A DNA stretch of 64,000 bases from Leuconostoc litchii (GTDB lineage: Bacteria; Bacillota; Bacilli; Lactobacillales; Lactobacillaceae): assembly GCF_008107645.1 (NCBI RefSeq), contig NZ_SDGY01000001.1:901630-965629 (forward strand). The letters run 5' to 3'. Shown here piece after piece: positions 37,208 to 44,932 of this stretch. Below the pieces are notes generated by a model. The model made no database searches, was not told where the DNA came from, and saw only the letters and a list, made by a program, of their open reading frames with translations. A program made the translations under genes and the position numbers. The stretch's first letter is position 1, and each line of letters opens with the position of its first letter.

Positions 37208-38197
37208 ATGAGTAAAAAAGTAACTATCAACGTTATAGCTGAAACAGCAAGGGTTTCAAAGACAACTGTCTCCCGTTTTTTAAATGGGAAGTTTGATAAT
37301 ATGTCAGAAGAAACAAAAGAACGCATTGCCCAAACAATAGAAAATTTAGACTACCATCCTAGTCGCCAGGCCCAAGCATTAAAAGCTAAAAATTCTCTTT
37401 TAATTGGGGTTTCTGTCGCAGATATTTCTAATACGTATACCTCGCGTCTTTTAAAAGGTATCAGTGACTACTTTCAAAATACAATCTATCAAGTTTTAAT
37501 TATGGATGGTGATAATTCTATTGCACGTGAATACAGTAATTTGGAAAAAATGGTTTCTGAAAAAATCGATGGTATTATCTTACAACCACTTGTCCATCAG
37601 CCTGAACACTACCAATTATTAATTGACGAAAAAATTCCTGTGGTGCAAGTAGATCGATACACAGAACCCTTTACATGGTCAGCTGTCGTATCAGATAATT
37701 TTCAAAAATCACTAGAAGTTGCGGAATTAATAATAGATAAAAAATATGAAGAAATTATTATATTAGCGAATCATATCAATGGCGTTTCCAGCCGTATGAA
37801 TCGTTATAATGGTCTAAAGTCAGGCGTTGAAAATACCAATATTAGTATTAAGTTAATTGAAATCGATGACATTGAAAATTGGCAAAACTTGTTATTGTCA
37901 ATGATTGACTCAAAGACAAAAAAAGCGCTGTATGCGCTAAATGGGCAAGTTTTATGGGAAATCATTAGGCTGTTAAAAAAGCACAATGTTTCTATTCCGG
38001 ACGACGTTGGTGTCATAGGTTATGATGATGATATGTTTGCTGATATGATTTCGCCAGAAATCACTGCTGTATCTCAAAATCCACAAGAGATTGGTCGAAT
38101 TGCCGCAGATAATTTAATGCAAATTATGGATAATCACACAACTGTACCTAAAACTACTCGGATACCATCAACCGTTCAAATCAGGGAATCACTCTAA
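37208..38197 (+). CDS. LacI-family transcriptional regulator of the sugar-acid operon
   Basis: A 329-residue repressor. The helix-turn-helix is NVIAETARVSKTTVSRFLNG near residues 6-25, with the hinge helix in HPSRQAQALKAK. A periplasmic-binding-like effector domain follows (SLLIGVSVADISNTYTSRLLKGI, GYDDDMFADMISPEITAV). It is divergent from the sugar-acid operon, and AAACCGGTTT lies between them. In Pseudomonas the kgu genes are also under a LacI-type repressor, PtxS. The ATG at 37208 has no ribosome site; the frame upstream lacks a believable start. Confidence 0.87.
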   Translation: MSKKVTINVIAETARVSKTTVSRFLNGKFDNMSEETKERIAQTIENLDYHPSRQAQALKAKNSLLIGVSVADISNTYTSRLLKGISDYFQNTIYQVLIMDGDNSIAREYSNLEKMVSEKIDGIILQPLVHQPEHYQLLIDEKIPVVQVDRYTEPFTWSAVVSDNFQKSLEVAELIIDKKYEEIIILANHINGVSSRMNRYNGLKSGVENTNISIKLIEIDDIENWQNLLLSMIDSKTKKALYALNGQVLWEIIRLLKKHNVSIPDDVGVIGYDDDMFADMISPEITAVSQNPQEIGRIAADNLMQIMDNHTTVPKTTRIPSTVQIRESL

Positions 38198-38225
38198 GCA
38201 TTAATTTATTTTTTAAGGAGGTCAT

Positions 38226-40313
38226 ATGACGTCACTATATACATTAGCTTTACTGTTAATTGGTGTTATCGGGACCAATCTAATCAAACAGTTTCTACCA
38301 AAAATTCCGGAAGCCTTTATTTTAATTATTGTTGGTATATTTTTATCAATAACACCAATATTTAGAAATTTTGAACTTGAACCTGAGTTTTTTATGCTGG
38401 TGATAATTGCTCCATTAATGTTCTTAGATGGGCAAAAACAATCATTTTCGAAAATAAAGAAACGTTTTTCAATCATATTTTTACTTTCAGTTGTTCTAGC
38501 TATTGCAACAGCTATTATTGTTGGCCTATTAGCTAATCGTGTCGAGGTTCAGTGGACCTTACCTCTAGCAGTTGCACTAGCTGCAATTGTAGTCCCAACA
38601 GACGCCGTAGCTGTAAAGTCGATGACAGCTTCTGTTGATATGCCAAATGGTGTCGGTGAAGCTCTTGAATTAGAATCACTATTTAATGATGCTACAGGAT
38701 TAGTTCTATTAGATTTAGCATTGTCTGTACTTGAGCAGGGAAAATTTTCACTCATATTAGGTATTGAACATTTTTTATTTGTTGCAGTTGGCGGTGTAAT
38801 CATTGGTATTATTACTGGTTTTATAATCGTTGGTATTCGCACAAATATTACTTTTAGAACTACAAGCCCTGAAACAACTATTATTCCTATTAGCCTCTTG
38901 ACGCCTTTTATTGTCTATTTTTTTGCCGAATCATTCGGCACCTCGGGTATACTCGCTGTGGTTGCAACGGGTATTGTGCATAATTGGGAATCAAACAAAC
39001 TTCGCCTCACATCAACACGTGTTCAACTCACTTCTAACACAATTTGGGAATCTATTTCTAATATTTTAAACAGCATTGTATTTATAATCCTAGGTATTTC
39101 TTTACCAATTGTTTGGCAAGAAATTAGTCATATGGGATTCATCGGATTTGCACAATTGATTGGTTTAAGTATTTTAATTTACGTTGCTATGTACGCTGTT
39201 CGATATTTCTGGGCCTTTCGTGAGGACAATCAGTCTGCCAATGCTTTCTTTGATAGCCACGATAATTTAAAACAACACAGATTTTTGTCTCACGTTTTTG
39301 CTATTAGTGGTGTCCACGGCACAATGACACTTGCTATGGCATTTTCACTACCTATAACAATTGCAAATCACGACTTCCCCTACCGTGCTGAACTTATTGT
39401 AGTTGCCACATTAATTATTTTGATTAGCATGTTGATGAGCGCTATTATTTTGCCTGTTATTTTACCGAAAAAAATTGAAAGTTATACAAAAAAAGATTTG
39501 GATACTATTCGCAATAAAATGGTCGATTATGCTTCACTAAAAGTTTCTGAAACTATTAATGATCATACTATACGCGAAACAATTACAATGCAACTTCAAT
39601 CACAAAAAGGTTGGTTTGGTGATAATCGCTTAGATAAAGAAAACTCATCGCAACATTATAATGAATTACTAAGCAATACAAAAGATGTCATTATTAATTA
39701 CATTCACAGCGATGTTGTTCAACAAAACTATAGTGCTGAAGTTATTGATACCTATGAAAAAATTATTAATCGACTCAAAATTAATAATATTTTCCAACGT
39801 AGCCCTTTACAGACCATTTTTCACTATATAAGGTCACAATATAAGCATGCCAAATGGCACATTCAGAATGGTCAAATAACTAAGAAACAACGTTTACAAG
39901 GAAGAAAAAAATGGGCTGAAGAACATCACGGAAAAATACAACAATGGCAAAATATTCACGATGGATTGTTACTACTAAATAATGAAGTAATTGATCAAGT
40001 GAACACCTATTTGGATGATCTTCTACGTGAAAGTTTGCAAAAAAACACAGCTGATCATCAGTATATAAGTTACGTGAGACAACGTTTTGATAGATATTTT
40101 AACTTAATCAAACGTGAATATAATAAAGAAACACCACAAATTGATAGTGACCTATATATTCAAGCATTTCAATATGAATATAATTATATCCAACAGGCTA
40201 GCACGGCAGGAGATATTCCAAATACACTTGCAGCAGTACTTTATAATGAAATAAACGAAGCTCAAACTTTAGAATTACAACAAATTAATCAAATTGAAGC
40301 AATAGATTCTTAA
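38226..40313 (+). CDS. Na+/H+ antiporter (CPA1 family, NhaP-like)
   Basis: A 695-residue cation/proton antiporter. About 12 membrane segments cover residues 1-420. The family signature is seen in VPTDAVAVKSM and ELESLFNDATGLVLLDLAL, with the ND pair typical of electroneutral CPA1 exchangers. A large charged C-terminal domain of about 270 residues is probably cytoplasmic and regulatory. AAGGAGGT precedes the ATG, a strong ribosome site. It follows the LacI gene by 28 bases with no terminator, so read-through is likely. Confidence 0.9.
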   Translation: MTSLYTLALLLIGVIGTNLIKQFLPKIPEAFILIIVGIFLSITPIFRNFELEPEFFMLVIIAPLMFLDGQKQSFSKIKKRFSIIFLLSVVLAIATAIIVGLLANRVEVQWTLPLAVALAAIVVPTDAVAVKSMTASVDMPNGVGEALELESLFNDATGLVLLDLALSVLEQGKFSLILGIEHFLFVAVGGVIIGIITGFIIVGIRTNITFRTTSPETTIIPISLLTPFIVYFFAESFGTSGILAVVATGIVHNWESNKLRLTSTRVQLTSNTIWESISNILNSIVFIILGISLPIVWQEISHMGFIGFAQLIGLSILIYVAMYAVRYFWAFREDNQSANAFFDSHDNLKQHRFLSHVFAISGVHGTMTLAMAFSLPITIANHDFPYRAELIVVATLIILISMLMSAIILPVILPKKIESYTKKDLDTIRNKMVDYASLKVSETINDHTIRETITMQLQSQKGWFGDNRLDKENSSQHYNELLSNTKDVIINYIHSDVVQQNYSAEVIDTYEKIINRLKINNIFQRSPLQTIFHYIRSQYKHAKWHIQNGQITKKQRLQGRKKWAEEHHGKIQQWQNIHDGLLLLNNEVIDQVNTYLDDLLRESLQKNTADHQYISYVRQRFDRYFNLIKREYNKETPQIDSDLYIQAFQYEYNYIQQASTAGDIPNTLAAVLYNEINEAQTLELQQINQIEAIDS

Positions 40314-40349
40314 AAAAGGTAAACTCAATAATTGAGTCTACCTTTTTTT
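40312..40349. terminator. Bidirectional terminator between the antiporter and DUF1054 genes
   Basis: The stem AAAAAAGGTAAACTCAAT/ATTGAGTCTACCTTTTTT (one mismatch) lies between convergent genes. Confidence 0.9.
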
Positions 40350-40941
40350 ATTTTAACTTTTCATAAATCGGCAATAATTGCTTTAATGCATCAACTAACA
40401 CATCAGTTAATTCAGAGCTACCAAAACGCTTATCACCACGTTTAATTTCTAGTCCAATTAATACTTCACTATGTTTTATCTTTTCATACCTTGCCACCGT
40501 TTCAGCATACTTTGATAAATCAATAGTGGTATTTACCATATGATCTTGACTTAAACAATATTCTTTAGGTAATTTATGTACTAATTCACTGACATCAAGC
40601 AATTTTGGCATAATTTCAGACGTGTGTACAGGCTTCATGTTTTCTTCAACAGCCAAATAAAGATAAACATTATCTTGCCAGATTCCTAGCTCAAAATGTG
40701 GCAACATTTTATACCCTCGTTTGTTTGGCGCAAAAGCTACCCATGTGTTATCCGGTGCATTGGTTGTTCTACGAAGATGTTTAGCAATATGTGCATACCA
40801 GTCTTGACCATTAGTATGCAATATTGGTATGGCAATTTCTGCAAACTTTTCAAATTTTGGATCTATGATGCTTTTTATCTTATCCATTCGTCCTTCTAAC
40901 GTCTTATCTTCAAAGACTTCAAAATCACTGTCCTGAAACAT
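40348..40941 (-). CDS. DUF1054 family protein (YktB/UPF0637-like)
   Basis: A 197-residue soluble protein. It matches the YktB family in length and in its opening (FQDSDFEVFEDKTLEGRM), in the conserved HLRRTTNAPDNTWVAFAPNKRGYK block and in the ALEIKRG-type end (here IGLEIKRGDKRFGS). Structures are known for relatives but no function is. Its start overlaps the end of the upstream YihY gene by 17 bases, so the two are translationally linked. Confidence 0.85.
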   Translation of the reverse strand: MFQDSDFEVFEDKTLEGRMDKIKSIIDPKFEKFAEIAIPILHTNGQDWYAHIAKHLRRTTNAPDNTWVAFAPNKRGYKMLPHFELGIWQDNVYLYLAVEENMKPVHTSEIMPKLLDVSELVHKLPKEYCLSQDHMVNTTIDLSKYAETVARYEKIKHSEVLIGLEIKRGDKRFGSSELTDVLVDALKQLLPIYEKLK

Positions 40942-41785
40942 CTTTTTTCCTCCAATTAATCACAGATAACCATTTTATAACCACATAACCAATAACGAGA
41001 ATTGTGGCAATTAAGTTCAACCAAATTAGCATCGCAATCATCGAACTAACAGATTGGTAGAAGTCATACTTGCCTAAAGCAAACTGTGCATAAAATGTAA
41101 ATCCTTTATTTAAAAGATTTAACATAACTAATTCCAGAAAACTGCCGACAACAACAAAACGCAAAGGTGCCCGTGCACCTTTTGCAGGTAAAAAGAAATT
41201 CATCATCGCCAAGGCCAACCACATACCTAACCAAATAAACCAACGTGTTTGATGTTGTAAAAAGCCAGTCCAATTTGAATAAGGTAAATGCTGCATCACA
41301 ATTGTCAAAATATTTCCACCAATCATCAACAATGCAAATATGGTAATGATAAATAATAACCAAATAAAAGAAAAAGCTCGTGTAAATACACTATTGATAT
41401 GCTCTTTAACGTCTGCAATCGCATTAAATGATTGACGAAAAACAGCGATTACTCGAGAAACAGACCAAAGTGTGAATAAAACAGTAAAAGACAGCAAGGA
41501 AGTACTTTTTGAGGACAAAACTGACTTCATGATGGGCACAACAATATTCTCAATATTATTTGGTAAGGTATTACGCATCATTGTCAGTAAATCATCCGTA
41601 CTAATACTAGTAAAAGAAACAATTAAAGCCGCACCCATTAAAATAGGAAAAACCGTCAACAATGCATAATAAGCAAATGTTGGCCCCACATAGCCAATTT
41701 GTGATCGCGTAAAAAAAGTCATTAAAGTTGACATTTTTAACCGTGCATCTAAAGTTCGCCATTTGTTTATTATCTTCTTGTTCAT
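40925..41785 (-). CDS. YihY/BrkB family membrane protein
   Basis: A 286-residue integral membrane protein with about six segments. It matches the YihY/BrkB family, once misnamed ribonuclease BN: YVGPTFAYYALLTVFPILMGAALI near the N-terminus, then FTLWSVSRVIAVFRQSFNAI, and a C-terminal region with GKYDFYQSVSSMIAMLIWLNL. The role is uncertain; envelope and transport functions have been suggested. It is followed by DUF1054 with overlapping ends. Confidence 0.88.
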   Translation of the reverse strand: MNKKIINKWRTLDARLKMSTLMTFFTRSQIGYVGPTFAYYALLTVFPILMGAALIVSFTSISTDDLLTMMRNTLPNNIENIVVPIMKSVLSSKSTSLLSFTVLFTLWSVSRVIAVFRQSFNAIADVKEHINSVFTRAFSFIWLLFIITIFALLMIGGNILTIVMQHLPYSNWTGFLQHQTRWFIWLGMWLALAMMNFFLPAKGARAPLRFVVVGSFLELVMLNLLNKGFTFYAQFALGKYDFYQSVSSMIAMLIWLNLIATILVIGYVVIKWLSVINWRKKDVSGQ

Positions 41786-41849
41786 AACATTATTATCTCA
41801 AACATAATATGTATTCAGCAACATTAATGACTTATATGGTAAATAAAAA

Positions 41850-42536
41850 CTAAAAAGCTTTTCCAATGCCATAGTGGATAGCGATTGTTATTAGTCCTAT
41901 AATGATATTACGAATAACGGCACGTTTGACTAATCCATTAGATAGTTTTGCACTAAGTAATCCTGTCAATGCTACTGCCACAACTGTTGCCCCTATTGTA
42001 GCAATAAATTGGTATTTCCCTGACACAATTAATAGCGTTAACAATGGAAAAGCACCACCTAATGCTGCACTAAATAATGATGACCATGCTGCCGACCAAG
42101 GACTCATGTAATGGCCCAAAGTAATATCGTATTTTATACTCAAAACCGTTTCTAGCGGTTTTTTAATTAATAGCTCATCAGCAATCTCATTGGCAGTTTG
42201 CTCAGAAACACCACGATCCATATAAAAGCTTTTTACACAATGATGCTGCCCCGCCATGTCAGTCTTCAATAAATGTTTTTCTGTCTCAACAGCAACTTTT
42301 TCACTATCAGATTGTGAACTAACTGAAGCATATTCACCTGAAGCCATTGACAAAGAACAGGCTACCAGGTCAGCTAATCCTGCAATAAAAATAGCAAATT
42401 GGTTAGTCGTTGCTGCTGCTACTGAGAATAAAACCCCAACAACTGTCAATATACCATCATTAGATCCTAACACACCTGCACGAATGGCATTTAGCCGTTC
42501 ATCCATTGTTTCATGCTTTTTCACCTTTTCCATCAC
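41850..42536 (-). CDS. VIT1/CCC1-family metal transporter, copy 2
   Basis: A 228-residue membrane protein of the vacuolar iron transporter type. The signature is RAGVLGSNDGILTVVGVLFSVAAA near the N-terminus, then SLSMASGEYASVSSQSDSEK, a charged cytoplasmic helical loop, and three C-terminal membrane segments. The family exports Fe2+ or Mn2+ from the cytoplasm, or stores them in eukaryotic vacuoles. It lies 18 bases downstream of a paralog, and both should be controlled by the divergent Fur-type gene. Confidence 0.88.
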   Translation of the reverse strand: MMEKVKKHETMDERLNAIRAGVLGSNDGILTVVGVLFSVAAATTNQFAIFIAGLADLVACSLSMASGEYASVSSQSDSEKVAVETEKHLLKTDMAGQHHCVKSFYMDRGVSEQTANEIADELLIKKPLETVLSIKYDITLGHYMSPWSAAWSSLFSAALGGAFPLLTLLIVSGKYQFIATIGATVVAVALTGLLSAKLSNGLVKRAVIRNIIIGLITIAIHYGIGKAF

Positions 42537-42553
42537 TCAATCCCCCTCAAAAG

Positions 42554-43231
42554 TTATCTAAATAAACTACCAACTAAGTAAGTTACAATCATGGTAAATA
42601 TTCCAGCAAGCACATTCCGAACAACTGAATTCTTCTTATCAGCACCATTAACGTGCGCAGCGGCATAACCAGTGATTCCTAATGCAATGATTACGGCAAT
42701 GAATGTCGCAATCTCACGAGTTTCTTGTGGCGCCAATGAAATAGCAACCATCGGTAAGATAGACCCAATTGGAAAACTAATCAAAGATGCTATTGCAGCA
42801 TGTCCTGCGCTTAATTCTTGATTTAAAGAAAATCCATAGCGTTCACGAACTGATGTAATCAATGGATTTTTAGACATCATTTCTTGCGTAGCTTTTTTAG
42901 CTAATACGGAAGAGATACCCGTTTGTTCATATTTTTGTTGCACATAATCAAACTCACCTTGATAATCACTTTTAATCGCTTGTGTTTGAATTTGGCGCAC
43001 TTTCTCCTGTGCATCATGCTGAGAATTAACTGAGACAAACTCACCCATAGCCATAGATACTGTTCCCGCTAACATTCCTGAAAATCCTGCTAACAAAATG
43101 GTTCCTGTATTACTCGTCGCACCAGCTACCCCCAAAATAATACCCGATACTGATAAAATCCCATCATTTGCACCCATTACAGCAGCACGAATAATGTTAT
43201 TTCGTTGCATAAAACTTGCTTTTTCAGACAT
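42554..43231 (-). CDS. VIT1/CCC1-family metal transporter, copy 1
   Basis: A 225-residue paralog of the following gene, with RAAVMGANDGILSVSGIILGVAGA and SMAMGEFVSVNSQHDAQEK. It has five predicted membrane segments and a cytoplasmic loop with acidic and methionine residues (QEMMSKNPL). Probable exporter of iron or manganese. It is the first gene of a two-gene operon. A palindromic Fur/PerR-type box lies between its promoter and start codon, so excess metal or oxidative stress probably lifts repression. Confidence 0.88.
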   Translation of the reverse strand: MSEKASFMQRNNIIRAAVMGANDGILSVSGIILGVAGATSNTGTILLAGFSGMLAGTVSMAMGEFVSVNSQHDAQEKVRQIQTQAIKSDYQGEFDYVQQKYEQTGISSVLAKKATQEMMSKNPLITSVRERYGFSLNQELSAGHAAIASLISFPIGSILPMVAISLAPQETREIATFIAVIIALGITGYAAAHVNGADKKNSVVRNVLAGIFTMIVTYLVGSLFR

Positions 43232-43243
43232 AATTACCCCCTT

Positions 43244-43271
43244 ATTAGAACTATTCTAATATATATTCTAA
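43244..43271 (-). promoter_or_regulatory. Fur/PerR-type box before the VIT genes
   Basis: ATTAGAACTATTCTAAT (43244-43260) has 7-base inverted arms, TTAGAAnnnTTCTAA form. A third half-site, ATTCTAA, lies at 43265-43271 and overlaps the VIT -10 (TAGAAT; -35 TTGATT at 17-bp spacing). A bound regulator would block the promoter. Confidence 0.7.
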
Positions 43272-43298
43272 CGCAATCACCTAAATAAATCAAGTTAT

Positions 43299-43328
43299 TT
43301 GGAACAGTTCTACATATCATGTTATAAT
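43299..43328 (+). promoter_or_regulatory. Promoter of the Fur-type gene with overlapping imperfect box
   Basis: The -35 TTGGAA (43299-43304) and -10 TATAAT (43323-43328) have 18-bp spacing. GGAACAGTTCTA at the -35 is an imperfect copy of the TTAGAAnnnTTCTAA box, which suggests autoregulation. Confidence 0.6.
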
Positions 43329-43352
43329 TATACGTACATATGGAGGATTCTT

Positions 43353-43757
43353 ATGACTGATCAAAAATTGCGTACAATATTGCAAGAACACGGTTTAAAA
43401 GCCACATATCAAAGAATGGCTGTTTTAGAATATCTCGTTACACACAAAACACATCCTACAGCTGAAATGATTCACGAAGATTTAAGTAATATTAGTTTGG
43501 CGACAGTTTATAATACACTGGATAAGCTAATTGAAACAGGATTAATCATTGCTATTGATATTCATGATGATGGTAAACGTCATTTTGATTATTATGGCGA
43601 ACCTCATTATCATGTTATCAACCAACAAACAAGTGAAATTATCGATGCAGATAATTTTGATATGGCGCCACTTTTTGAAGCCGCTCGCAAGGCTAGTGGC
43701 TTGACCATTACTGGTTATCATATCGAAGTTTATGGTGTAAAATCTGAAAATCCATAG
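43353..43757 (+). CDS. Fur/PerR-family metalloregulator without cysteines
   Basis: A 134-residue regulator. The winged helix covers about residues 1-80 (YQRMAVLEYLVTHKTHPTAEMI, SLATVYNTLDKL). The PerR-type regulatory metal site seems intact: histidine in KTHPTAE, aspartate in RHFDYY, histidines in EPHYHVI and aspartate in EIIDAD. The two CXXC pairs that bind structural zinc in PerR and Fur are absent; the protein has no cysteine. GGAGG precedes the ATG at 43353. It is divergent from two VIT transporters and probably controls them. Confidence 0.87.
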   Translation: MTDQKLRTILQEHGLKATYQRMAVLEYLVTHKTHPTAEMIHEDLSNISLATVYNTLDKLIETGLIIAIDIHDDGKRHFDYYGEPHYHVINQQTSEIIDADNFDMAPLFEAARKASGLTITGYHIEVYGVKSENP

Positions 43758-43764
43758 CACTGTA

Positions 43765-43806
43765 CGAAAAAAATAAAAACGATTGCTCTATCATGAGTAA
43801 TCGTTT
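43765..43806. terminator. Bidirectional terminator between the Fur-type and hydrolase genes
   Basis: The arms AAAAACGATTGCTC and GAGTAATCGTTTTT (one mismatch) have flanking A and T runs. Confidence 0.88.
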
Positions 43807-44736
43807 TTATTTATCATAAATATCTAAGAATCTTTTTATCTTATCTCGGTATGCGCTTGGATAATCATGAAAACTTTGCACATGCTTTGATCCTTTAGTG
43901 ATCCACAACTGTTTTGGCCCCTTAGAGGCTTTGTATAGAGGATAAACCATCCTTGTAGGCACAAAAGTATCACCACCGCCTTGAATAAATAATGCTGGCC
44001 TTGTATTTTTAGCGACTTGCTTTAACGGGCTCGCTTCCTCGTACGCGTAACCAGCACGAACTTTTGAAATACCAGATACAATATTAACAAGAGGAAACCA
44101 AGGTAAGCCGTACATATCACCAGCTTCATGCTTTATTTCATCTATAACACTTGTATAAGAGGAATCAGAAATAATAGCCTTAACTTGCCGAGGTAAATCC
44201 TCTTCCCCAGAGGTAGAAAGAACTGTTGCAGCACCCATACTCATACCATACATGACAATATCTGACTGTTGCCCATTTTTACTCAAAATTTGATTTAACC
44301 AACCAATATAATCTCTTCGATCTAACCAGCCATAACCAATTAAATTTCCTTGGGAATCACCATGGGCCCGATTATCTGGAATTAAAACATTATAGCCTAG
44401 TTCGTGGAACAATTCACCATATATAGCCATTGTGGTTTTATTATTGTGCCATCCGTGTGCTAAAATAGCTGTTTTATTGGTGGATATATCAGCTGGTACA
44501 TACCAAGCTGTTAGTTTTAAATGGTCACTAGTTGTCTGCGTCCAATTTTGCTTATCACGCTTTAAAAAATCATGTTCATAATGATAAAGTGAATTACTTT
44601 TGGCCCGTAATTTATCAGGATGGTTAGCAGCAGAATCCCTTACTTCAGCAACGTGAAAAAAATACATTCCAGCTACGAATAATAGTATTAAAACTACCAC
44701 CAAAATGCTAATAATCCATCTGTATAATCTCTTCAT
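43807..44736 (-). CDS. Membrane-anchored alpha/beta hydrolase
   Basis: A 309-residue serine hydrolase. One N-terminal membrane segment lies at about residues 5-28, so the catalytic domain is probably outside the cell. The nucleophile is in MYGMSMGAATV, the oxyanion strand in AILAHGWHNN, an acid in IQGGGDTFVPT and the histidine in KGSKHVQSF. The family includes Bacillus YkfA/BAAT-like esterases; the substrate is unknown. I start at 44736, which has TGAGGAAA upstream. It stands alone between a terminator and the divergent pepF. Confidence 0.85.
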   Translation of the reverse strand: MKRLYRWIISILVVVLILLFVAGMYFFHVAEVRDSAANHPDKLRAKSNSLYHYEHDFLKRDKQNWTQTTSDHLKLTAWYVPADISTNKTAILAHGWHNNKTTMAIYGELFHELGYNVLIPDNRAHGDSQGNLIGYGWLDRRDYIGWLNQILSKNGQQSDIVMYGMSMGAATVLSTSGEEDLPRQVKAIISDSSYTSVIDEIKHEAGDMYGLPWFPLVNIVSGISKVRAGYAYEEASPLKQVAKNTRPALFIQGGGDTFVPTRMVYPLYKASKGPKQLWITKGSKHVQSFHDYPSAYRDKIKRFLDIYDK

Positions 44737-44932
44737 AAACGCTATTTTCCTCATAATCAGTCTTTAAAATTGTATGATAAATTAGTCTATAGAGCAACAG
44801 TAATCGCATCACATCTATATAATTATTCAAAAACGTTACCAATTATTTCGCTAAAGATATAAAGAAATTAATTATACTAAGATTTGAATAAGAATGGTAT
44901 CATAAATTATAAAGAAAGCGAGGTATTTTAAC

